From Serpula lacrymans var. lacrymans S7.9 (taxonomy: Eukaryota; Basidiomycota; Agaricomycetes; Boletales; Serpulaceae), in the NCBI RefSeq assembly GCF_000218685.1, contig NW_006763294.1, positions 1,733,361-1,797,360 on the forward strand: a stretch of 64,000 bases of DNA, given 5' to 3'. Both the position numbers and the translations under genes were made by a program. Every line of letters begins with the position of its first letter. Within the stretch, counting starts at the first letter, position 1. Under the pieces are notes generated by a model, which did no database searches, was not told where the DNA came from, and was given only the letters and a program-made list of their open reading frames with translations. This document shows positions 1-10,100 of the stretch, one piece after another.

Positions 1-301
1 TTCGTCTCAATAACAGCTCGCAAAGCAGCGCCTTCCAAGTTAACTTCCTGGATGCGCGCAAAATATGCCTATACATTTCGTCAGCGTGTCAATCCCTTGT
101 ACATAGGAGATGACTGGCCGTGATTAAATCGACACTCGTAAACTGCCCAGCAGTGAGACCCGCTTGCAATTCTGTCAAAGAGGCCTCATATAGATCAGGA
201 AGAGTCGTATTGACCAATAACTCCGAGGCCACAGTGCTGAAGTGCAAGCATAGAGACAGCACAAAGCCCACCCAAAGTTGGCCTACAAAATGATTGACCA
301 T
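1..301 (-). CDS. Amidase-signature family enzyme, N-terminal part (truncated by window edge)
   Basis: The N-terminus starts with a hydrophobic stretch (WVGFVLSLCLHFSTVASE) that looks like a secretion signal. It is followed by LPDLYEASLTELQAGL and FTSVDLITA, the conserved start of fungal amidases (family motif: 'TSVDLVxAY.ARIxEVN'). The next exon, at 1-68, continues YFARIQEVN and then LEGAALRAVIET before the window ends. The catalytic Ser-Ser-Lys region lies outside, so activity cannot be judged. Joining the two exons in frame needs an intron at 69-118 whose donor is GC (GCCAGT) rather than GT; no GT donor gives the required phase. The family hydrolyses amide bonds; the substrate is unknown. 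The signal peptide suggests a secreted or vacuolar form. Confidence 0.8.
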
Positions 302-726
302 TTCCGAGGAAGGGCACTACCAATTGCGATAACAAGTATCAAGCCTCAAGTACTCGCCCGCAACCTTGGAATTCCCAAGGTGTATTCTAGAGAGTCATGT
401 CACATTGATTGATAAAGGCAGGGCGAGGGAAACCGTGGAATGCATTGCTTGTGGTTGGGCTAACATAGCTCAGGAGATAGGACATAGCCGAGATGGAGGA
501 CATAAAACCTTGGCTGAAGGTGTGTGCACAAGGCTGAGATATATAATATTAGCACAGATAGAAGTATACGTGCCACATAAAGATCACGTCAAGGTCCCGT
601 GTTCAACATTCGCTATCTCACTGGGGACACGTGATAGGTGACAAGATCGTGATATGATTTATATACGGCGACGACTCAACGTAAATTATGCAGGCCATTT
701 CTACCATAATCACTGGCCGCGTCTTA
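302..726. other. Intergenic spacer between two minus-strand genes
   Basis: This 425 bp stretch lies upstream of the amidase start and downstream of the phosphatase stop. It must hold the amidase promoter and the phosphatase 3' end. I see no convincing gene, repeat or RNA; open frames here have no recognisable protein features. Confidence 0.6.
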
Positions 727-3388
727 TCATTTCGGAGCGTCACCAGTGGTAGTCTCCCACAAAGGACCAGCTGGAACTGCCCAATCTCCATGGCAGTCAT
801 GTATCCAGTCTGTCGTCCTGATGATTTCCTTCTGTCCCTCAACAAAGGCATTGACGGAACACATCCCATCTCGTTGCTCCGGGCAACCTTTGATACCTGT
901 AAGTGGAGCGACACCGTCGTTGATGATAATGCGTATTTGTGGGTCTGGCTCGGACGTGCAAGACAGTACTAAGACACAGATATGAGTTCAAAGAAATTTG
1001 ATCAAACAACTGGTGCTCACATTGGAACTGGATATTGGTAGCAAATGGTGCCAGCTCAGAAGTCCTGAAGGACCGTTTCTTGGGAATATGATCAGCTGGC
1101 AAGGGTCCAGCAGCAGCAAACGTGGACAAGTTGAGGGCAGTGATTACTAAGAAAAAAGGAAAGAGCACGATCTCTTGAGGGCACCGTAAAACGAACTACT
1201 CGCAGTACACTTACCATTCAAGACTACTACTTCATGCGTAGCATCAACATACAAGCTATTCCCTAAGGGGAACGTGATCGGGTCATGAAGCGTCGAGTTT
1301 GTAGAAGAGTTGTGAGTTTCGATTGGCGTTTCCGTGAGTCTGGATACAAGCTCTTGGATGTATCCCACACCTTGCGCTCTGGCTACGGGAGAACCAAAAG
1401 CTGAATCGTACCTTGGAAGCAAACAATTAGTGATTAAAAATAATAATAGGGAAAAGTTTTCCTACCAAAAGATAATATCCATACTAATGAAAGTGGTCAA
1501 CAGGGAGACATGGAACTAAAATAGGCGCTACCTACGCATAGTTGAATCCTTCCCATTCCTCTTGAGTAAAAAGCTCACAGTACTTTGAAAAGCCGAGTGC
1601 TACAGTCTAGATGAACGCAAGCACATTCAATACAGCAGAAGAACCATGCAGTATCATGAACGAACCGACCTCATATGCGCACATCTGTTGCATGGTATAG
1701 ACATCTTCGTACGACAAATCGAAACCATGCAAATGGTGTTGCAGACGATGACGCGCGTGACGAAGATAGATAGAAGTCCATTCTTGAAGATAAGGCAAAG
1801 CACGATCAGCTTTGGACGGGTTTCGGGCATTCGGGCAACTACGTGCGACGAAATCAAAACATCATATAAAGCGAGCTGTGACAAAACGACTCACGTTTCG
1901 TATGGTGCAAAAGTGTTGTTATACTGGAAAGCATATAAATGAAATGGATCGAGAGGAAGAGAAAATGTTATTTAACGGACCCCAGGAGCCTCAATCGTGA
2001 TGGTTTGCTGATATTGGCCCTCGAAAGGATAGCCAAAAAAGCCTATTGCAAAATTCATGGCAGAAGCTAGCATACGATCCCTGAGTGAAAGTTGGTTTTG
2101 GCAGGTAAGATAAGAACGAGGAATGAGCGTACTGAGATTCTGTCCGGAAAACGGGGATGGTGTTAGAGTCGGTGAAGTTCTTGAGTGATAAATACAGTCA
2201 ATTAGCGTCTACACGGATGAGGGCATTTACTCGCCTTTAACAAGAATCCATATTTCAGGCGCATAGAGACACCAAGGTCAACTATGTTGACGTCAATTAA
2301 ATTCAACTATACTCATAGGTAGATATTTTGAACTTACAAAGTTGCTGTCGTCCAAATGGCGTCAAAACTATGCGTGGGTTAGAAGGAGCACAAATTATGC
2401 AAATTATAAAGATTACCTTCTTCACCGAGTTTGTATGTCCTTGTAAACAAAGAATGAGAAACGTAGTAAAAATAAAAGCAATGTATGAAATATATCTACC
2501 AGTCATTTATAAAAGAAAGTTTTCCAGTTGCGTGCCAGTTTTCAGCTGCGTCATGCAAACGACCAGCAAACTTGGAAGGTCCACCGTAAGAAGCTTGATG
2601 ACATGAGGCTGGGAGCTGATAAAGATAGAGATATACTAGACATACCCCAAGCTGTAGGATAACGGGCACCGTGGCGGTGCAAAAGATGCAAGCCAGTGAT
2701 CCTACAAGTTTCTGGAGGCTCAGGGCCAGAGTCGACACCGAAAGCTCCCTTCTTGACACTGTACCACGGCGACAGATTACCCCACTTTCTGAAAATATCG
2801 AAGTCTTTCTCTTTCCTGGACTCAGTTTCGGACTCATCCGACTTGTGGAAGTGGGATGGTGCGACAAGCTGTGCGGCACCAGTGTGCAAAGGGTATGCTG
2901 CACCAGTAACAATTAGTGCTGGCTCGGCACCGGTGGGAGTGGCACCGGCATATCCAACACTGGTCAAGGTGTTTGAGTATCATTGTCGTTACACTCTTGA
3001 TAAAAGCTTACCCGGTGGGGAAAAGCGAAGGAAAGGCGTTGGTAGGCGAAGGAGGAGGATAGTTGTCTACTTCGGTTGAGCCAGCATAAGGAGCAGCATA
3101 TACGTAAGACTCGTTGGCTGGACAATCGACTGGACTACGAGGAGAGAAGCAACCGGGCCCTAATACGGCGAGTTGAGCAAGCAGGCATAAGATGGCACCT
3201 GCAGCAAAAGCAGAGCTTAGGTGTAGCAAATTGAAACGAGACTGAGAGGGCGAATAGAGAGCAACTGGGACGGCCGCGTCAGTCTCGCTGGAGGCTGGCA
3301 AAAGTGCTTCGCGCTCAGAATCAGGATCACGAGCGCTCTCGTACCCATTGTACACCAACCCGCCCTCGATGTCTTTGTTTTGAGACAT
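727..3388 (-). CDS. Histidine acid phosphatase (phytase-like), membrane-anchored
   Basis: This is a split gene with many ~50 nt introns, including a 23 nt exon (2417-2439) and a last intron at 969-1020. The start ATG at 3388 opens a ~55 residue acidic cytosolic head, then a membrane segment (FAAGAILCLLAQLAVLG), then the lumenal or secreted enzyme. The catalytic loop is RHGARYPT (~2660). Further blocks are TYKLGEE, LTPFGRQQL, FRTESQDRMLASAMNF, YDSAFGSPVARAQGVGYIQEL and NSTLHDPITFPLG. The C-terminal block is Cys-rich (SCTSEPDPQIRIIIN, GCPEQRDGMC). The usual His-Asp proton-donor motif reads His-Glu (YVDATHEV; codons at 1231-1236). The family releases phosphate from phosphomonoesters including phytate. 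The type II anchor suggests a cell-surface, vacuolar or ER-lumen enzyme. Substrate is not determined by sequence. The gene appears intact. Confidence 0.85.
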
Positions 3389-4060
3389 CGGGCACTGATA
3401 AGACTGAAGAGAGAATGCGTGTTCACGAAATGCAACGATGTCGCGGTGTAAAACGGTTCAAGGTCACGGCTGGCTGCCTTGAATTTTAGCTGTCACGATT
3501 ATGGCATTCGTCACAACTCCGCCTACTAGTACTAGTGTGTCGAGGGCTACTTCCCTCTTATCTGCCAGTGTCTCTAGTCTGTCTATTTACGCGTGAACGG
3601 CAATATCTTTCATCAAGTCTCAGGCTTCACGTATGAAACGATGACCGGGACATCGGTGCAAAACCGGTCTGTGAATACCGGGGGGCTGTCCTAGTGTTGC
3701 TGCGATCAGCCTGCAAAGTTTTTCTGTTGTCCTCGGCATCGATTGAGATAATTATACGCATTCGTACGGTGCCAAAGTCTATCATCTGTCCCTATTCAGC
3801 AGCTAATCACACCACACCACTGCAACACTGCCTTTCATCTTCGAGTATACGTGTACATGAATCAATAACGTGTCAGAAAGGACCGCATACAGGCACTCAA
3901 CGCAGTCAAGAGGGCCGCATGTCATCTTCGGCCCACCAAGGCTGTATTCAATAACCGCGGCAAGACCTCGTAAACCCAATCAACCTTTGAAAGTATAGCA
4001 AGCTCGTTTTTGCTGACATTCCCACCATTAGTCATCCGGCCCCTCTCATACGGAAACATA
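3389..4060. other. Divergent intergenic region, phosphatase / P450
   Basis: This stretch lies between the start of the minus-strand phosphatase and the plus-strand P450, so it must hold both promoters. I see no gene. A short ACTAGTACTAGT palindrome-like stretch is present near 3525. The P450-proximal part is the tandem duplication listed separately. Confidence 0.5.
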
Positions 4061-4216
4061 TAAAGATTCAGAAATATCACAGGGGAGACCGTACCCGCAT
4101 CCCCCAACGTTTCTCCCCATAAATCTTGCTGCAGACTGTAAAGATTCAGAATACCTCAAGGAAGACTGTATCCGCATCCACCAACATTTTCTCCCCATAA
4201 ATCCTGGTGCAGATCT
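4061..4216. repeat. Two-copy tandem duplication upstream of the P450
   Basis: Two imperfect units with a 78 bp period (4061-4138 and 4139-4216) each begin TAAAGATTCAGAA, carry a CCGCATCC block, then TTTCTCCCCATAAATC and end near TGCAG. The second copy ends about 46 bp before the P450 start codon, so the duplication lies in the proximal promoter or 5' leader. Confidence 0.8.
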
Positions 4217-4262
4217 TTCAAAATACACCACTTTTGGGCGTATTCTGTTTTCGTAACCCATC

Positions 4263-6677
4263 ATGCTCTTGAAACTCGCATTATCGGCGACTGCTACGCT
4301 GCTTTGCTTCGGTTTATGGAAACTCGTGGAAGCAGTCATACAACAGTTAAGGTCACCGCTGCGCAACTTGCGTGGTCCAAAGGGCACCAGCTGGCTTTAC
4401 GGGAACCTGAAAGATATATTCAAATCTGTAAGCAGCACGACCGTTCGCAAGAAGTCCGACTTACAGCCTCTTCTAGGAGAACTCGGTACTCCATGAGCAA
4501 TGGATCAAGGAATACGGCAATACACTCAGATATAAGGGTTTCTTTAACGTGCGTTATCACTCGATCATTGAGCTGACCATTCATGAACGATATAATTTCG
4601 AAAACAGTCCAATCGTCTCTTTACTATGGACACTCGTGCTTTGAATCACGTTCTTACACATTCTTTGGACTATCAAAAGCCAGAACAAGTAAGATATAAT
4701 CTGTCCCGTGTCCTTGGAGAAGGTACGCATCTCAATTTCTTATGCATATTCTTAATCCTCATCTATGTGTCCGCAGGTGTTCTCTTCGTAGAGGGTCAGC
4801 CATTGAGTTTACTCCCTTTAGCTGAATAGTATTAACTCTAACACGCAATAGGGGCACAACATCGTCAACAGGTAGGTCATGGTCATGTTTGTATTCCCAA
4901 CCTACGTTCTAAATATCTTGTGATGACATTTTAGCGTCATATAATGGTGAGATTATTTGTGTTAAATCACTCATAATTCCTTAACTTGTGTTTCAGAATC
5001 CCGCATTTGGACCTGTTCAAATTCGAGCACTGACAGACATTTTCTACGACAAGGCAGAAAAGGTAAAATTCTCTAGTTGTCCTTCTCTAGCGATTATTTT
5101 AAAGGACAATGCGCAGCTACGGGATATTTGGTACACTGAGGTTACTGCAGCTGAAGAGGGAAAACGTAAGCGGATTGATGTCTTGTCATGGTTGGGCAGG
5201 ATGACCTTGGACGTTATCGGACTGGCAGGTACGTCACACTAAAAAACAACTCTGCAACTCGAACTCACATAATTTTCAAAATAGGCTTCAACTACAATTT
5301 CGACGCTCTAAATGCCAATGAAAAACCAAATGAGCTGAACCAGGCTTTCACCACTATGTTCCAAGCCGGCCAACAAATGGATATCCTTCGTTTCCTCCAG
5401 TCGCGCTTCTCTCTTCTTCGGTATATCGTTCGTAGCTCGTTCATATTAAGTGAAGTACCTCCAAGCTAACTACACCGCTATAGCCTACTGAGCATGGCAA
5501 GAAGATTGATATTGCACAGAAAACAATGAATCGCATTGGGCGTCAATTGTTGCGTGAAAGTAAGGAAGCAGTGATAGCTTCTCAGGGGGGTGATAAAGGA
5601 GGTTTGATCGAGAAGAGCAGTATGAAAGGTCGTGATTTACTATCTCTCTTGGTCAAAGCAAATATGGCGACGGATATTCCCGATAGCCAAAGAATATCCG
5701 ACGAGGACGTATTAGCTCGTACGCTTAACTTTCTTCTGTTCCCGAACATCAAGCTCACTTTCGATCTCAGAGGTCCCAACTTTCTTAGTCGCTGGACATG
5801 AAACGACAAGGTATGCAATACCCCTATACTCCGATTACAATGGGGCAAGTCTCATCAGTTTCGTAGCACCGCGACCACATGGGCATTGTTCGCTCTCACG
5901 CAGGCCCCTGAGGTCCAAACAAAGCTCCGAGATGAGATATATAGCGTATCGTCCGACAGACCGTCCATGGATGAGCTGACTGCCCTACCGTATCTTGATT
6001 CTGTAGTGAAAGAAACTTTGCGTCTGCACGCACCCGTGCCAAATACGGTGCGGATCGCCATGAAAGACGATATCTTGCCCTTAGACAAACCATTTATCGA
6101 CAAATACGGAAATCAGCAAGATGTAATCAAGTATGACTGCCTTTTTGAATATTTAATAGCATTTATCAACTCACCTCACTTTTACCAGAGTCAGCAAGGG
6201 TGATTCGATATTTATCCCTATCTTGGCTATAAACAGATCCAAGGCCTTGTGGGGCGAAGATGCTATGGAATTCAAGTGCGTTCACCTGCTCAATTCTCAT
6301 ACTTTTTGTACGTGCTGACATCGATTGTAAGACCCGAACGGTGGGAAGCAACTCCAGAAACCATAAAGAGCATACCAGGTGTATGGGGTCATCTCCTTTC
6401 TTTCTTGGGAGGCCCACGCGCTTGCATTGGTTATCGTTTCTCCCTGGTCGAGTAAGCATCATTCATGGTGTTTAAAATCCTGATAACATGACTCATCACC
6501 GTTTATAGGATGAAAGTCCTGCTTTTCGTCCTGGTTCGAGCATTTGAGTTTGAGTTGGCAGTGCCAGCGAGCGATATCGGCAAGAAGGCCACCATTGTAC
6601 AACGACCTATCGTCATCTCTGAACCCGAGAAGAAAAATCAGCTACCTCTGTTTATCACGCCTTGTCAGCGCCCTTGA
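4263..6677 (+). CDS. Cytochrome P450 monooxygenase, basidiomycete type
   Basis: An N-terminal membrane anchor ([21 protein letters not shown]) is followed by the proline/glycine hinge [13 protein letters not shown]. Core motifs are present after splicing: the I-helix oxygen-binding motif AGHETTS (the exons join at ~5814/5868), the K-helix ExxR (KETLR), the PERW motif (~6338), and the heme loop [14 protein letters not shown] with its Cys ligand (~6425). The coding sequence needs more than ten introns, including exons of 20 nt (4852-4871) and 12 nt (4935-4946). An intron begins immediately after DVLA (C|GTACGC..CTCAG|AG) and restores [14 protein letters not shown]. All motifs are intact, so the enzyme is probably functional. 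Such proteins hydroxylate or epoxidise hydrophobic substrates at the ER with a reductase partner. The CYP family cannot be assigned by eye, and no biosynthetic cluster is evident nearby. Confidence 0.9.
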
Positions 6678-7121
6678 AAATAGTAGGTTATGTGATTGGT
6701 GAAATCTAGTATTGTTGCCTTACTTGTGTGCTTAAATGGCAAAACGGCCCTGGTTATTTATTTATGAAGAGTAGAAAGTCGTGTCATCTTTACTAGTAGT
6801 GTTATTACCGGTGTTGCTAGCATGCTTAACTAGCATAGATAGTCCAGATACTCTTACGCTTGATTCAATGGCAGGAGTCAATGGTGTGCCCTTGCGTGAC
6901 CCCCAAACAAGTATAGAAATGCATCGTTGTTCTGCATGGCTCTGAGATATGGAGCACATGTGACGCGCGGAAGCCAAGGCTTATGAGTTCGCACCACGGA
7001 GTAGCGTTTGACATGTTCGAGAGTGACGGTTCAATTACACTGTGAGATGAAAGTACAAATGTGACAACTTTAACTACTTATCAATAGGGGAAACTAAATC
7101 GTTACTATCGTACTATTTCCT
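6678..7121. other. Convergent intergenic spacer
   Basis: This 444 bp stretch lies between the 3' ends of the P450 and the DUF3684 gene. It presumably holds both 3' UTRs. I see no gene or repeat. Confidence 0.6.
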
Positions 7122-10100
7122 TTATGACGTAAAATGTGGGGAGATTAGTTGGATGTCTCGTGCTGGAGATGCCAACATTTCGCTGAAGGCAACTAGGTGT
7201 GCCTCGCACAACGCAGAAAAGTAAAACTCATGCTCGGAGTTATGGGGCTGCACTAAGTTGTGTGCAATCTCGTGTGCCAGTGTAAAGTACCTACGGAGAA
7301 GTGAGTAAGAGACAAGGATACAAGTTAAAAGCACTGACCAGGAAATTTGAGCCTGCTTAAGCTCGCCGTTACGAACATCCGAATCGTCTATGGGGAAATG
7401 TGGGTCAACGACAGTTTCCAAGGTGGAATCACACCTTTACTCACGCCAAGCCTCGAAATATCTTAAGTTAAGAAATATACTGGCATTCCGATTGAATGCG
7501 ATGAGTCCTCCTCCCGAGTCGTAGAATATGTGCAGAGATGTCATAGGGAGTTTATAGATGACGCTCAGAGAGCTTATAACATGAATAAATCGCGCTAGAG
7601 AATCGCGCTTCTTTGTCATAATAGACTGCGGCTCAGGAACGTCTACAATGAATCAATTACTTAGCTATGAAAAGGCAAGCACGAACTCGGGAATTACCTC
7701 GAGTTGCAAAGACTTTGACGTTGCCCATTTGACCTTTCAGGTATCGTCAGAGAGACGACGTGGTACGTAAAGTAAAAAAACCATACCAATGAGATCGAGC
7801 TCGCCCACATGCCCTGAAGTGTCACAGTAGCCTTCATTCAGGGATTCCTTGATTGTCTGCATTTCCTGTCTATTGTGAAGTAGTTTTCCTTGCTCAGGCC
7901 TACATGCCTTGATCGCCATGTCTACGTTTGCGCCTATGGTCTTGGGTCAATCACTATGTCTGCAAAGACATGATTAGAACTTACGAATATTGGTCAGAGG
8001 TGTCACAATGGGGCTTCTACCATCGGCTGGGCCAGGAGGACGTGACGTAGACCTTTGAGGATGACCTGAGGCCAAAACCTGAGAATCTAATGATGGGCCA
8101 CCATCCAAATCTTCTTGATGGGGATGTCCGGTGATTTTTCGCTTCCAGCTTTGTAAGGAGCCTATCATCGTTGACGCTGGTCGAAGTCCTGGCTTATCAG
8201 GTTGTTTTGTAAGTTGATCTTCGGATGCAGAATCAACCCGCGGAGGATTTGGCGTTGGTGCAGGAGCTGTCGTGGGTTCGTGCGTCAAAAGTTTTCCTGG
8301 TATGCCAGGCCGCTGTGGAACTGAAGGCGGCGGGGATGCGACTTCAGCGGCGGGCCTATCCTTCGCACCAGGTGTGGTATTTGGCGTGGAAATTAGAGCT
8401 GTATTCTCGGCCTTGATCTTCAAGGCATGTTCAACTGCCTGTCGATCGGCCTGCTGCTGCCTTAAGATCTTGTCAACTTTATATATGATCCAATCCATAT
8501 CAGTTCAACCAAGGGTAGTAATTGCTTGCTCACCATTGTATCCACGACGTTTCAGGGCTCTGAGATCAGTAGAAAGGATTGTCATGAAAAGCAAAGCATC
8601 GTTAACCTTCGCCGAATCAAATAGCAATCGGCACAGTGAAGTGGAGACCCTGTTAATAATCATTAGATAAGAATACGAACCCTAGCTGGCCCAATACATA
8701 CTCATACATATCCACTTGGGAATTACCAGAAAGCCATAGCTCGATAGGACCATAACCGCGCCGCTGCGCCGCAGCCGAAGCATCTTGAGTTCTTGTCAGC
8801 CGTACTTCACCAAAATCGAGGCCTTTGGCTACTGTCAATTTTCCGAATATTTTAACTAGGAAATTCTTGTCATTGTTGAGCCATCCGAGGGAGATGCGTG
8901 TGCGAGTGTGAGTATGCTCGTGGAGGAACAAGGGTAACCTTTCCAGTATAAGGCTACGGACGTCAGTAGCGATTTTAGAGTTCTTGATTTCAGAGGTGGT
9001 CTTGTACTCTTCACGGATCGTTGCACTAAGGCGCTTGGAGCCTAGATCGATGTAGAATTCTTTGCTTTCGGATTTGAACGGGTGCTATTCTCAGGCATGA
9101 CGGACTCTTACCTTCCAATAAATCCTCCTGCGGCGCTGTGAAGATCGAGTCCCCAAAAAGTTGGTAGGCATTTGTGTCATCAGCGATAATAATTTCTCCA
9201 GGTTTTCGTAGATCGTATAAGAGTTCCCAATCATCTTCATCCCATTCTGCAACACCAACACCCTTCTCTTTTTCCGAGTTTTTACGACGCGTTCGTTTCA
9301 TGCCCAGCAAGATAGGAGAAGATCTCATTCGATTGTAGGTTAGTTGCGAAATCAGACGACGATTAACAGCGAGATTGCGAAGTTCGACCAGATAGCTGAA
9401 GGAAGTCATTGAAAATTCAAACAACACGCACAGAAGGATACGTACTTGTCACGTCCATCTGCAAGCCTGTAGAATTCACGAGGGTCCATGATAAGGATAT
9501 TAGCGATTTCTTCTATGGAAGGCTCATGCTTAGTTCCGCATGCACTGAGAAAACTGTTCGCAGTGGATCCGAAGTCAACGAACACAAAAAGTTTCGAGTG
9601 AACTTGTCCCTTCGATTCTCCTCCAAAGTAGCATTGATTAGGGGTTATCCAACGAATGGTATTTGAACGTTGATTAGAGCTTGTATCAGGAAGTGACTTC
9701 GATGACTTTACAGGCACAAAAGGCAGCTTAGAAAGAGTGGCCAATTGAGATGGTGAGAACGCTGAAAGAAATTAGCCCCATTGCAACTCAATAAATTCCT
9801 CTAAGGTACCTGTAACATGCCCAGAAAGGGTTGAAAACCATTTCCTCGCAGTGTCCTCAGACTTTGGAGCATTCTTTTCCAGTAACGTTACTAACATTTG
9901 AGATGGAGGGTGATCTTTGATGCCAAGTTTTGACACAGCACCATCCCGGAGATGTGGTTGCACTACCAGAAATCCGAATGACGCCCAGTCAGGATTGGCG
10001 AAGACCTTGATATATTCTTCAAAAGTAGTCACTTCAAAAAGTTCACATATCACTTACCTCTTTCAAGGTGCCCAAACGAGTTGCAGAACCGTCGAGAGCT

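Noticed and set aside
366..641. Plus-strand 91 codon open frame between amidase and phosphatase
   Set aside because: No conserved motif, no splice partner, and it lies in a promoter-length spacer.
5752..5801. Apparent frame break before the P450 oxygen-binding motif
   Set aside because: An intron GTACGC..CTCAG starting right after DVLA restores [14 protein letters not shown], so the gene is not broken.
8272..8670. Plus-strand open frames inside the DUF3684 gene
   Set aside because: They are antisense shadows of a GC-richer, Pro-rich coding exon on the minus strand.
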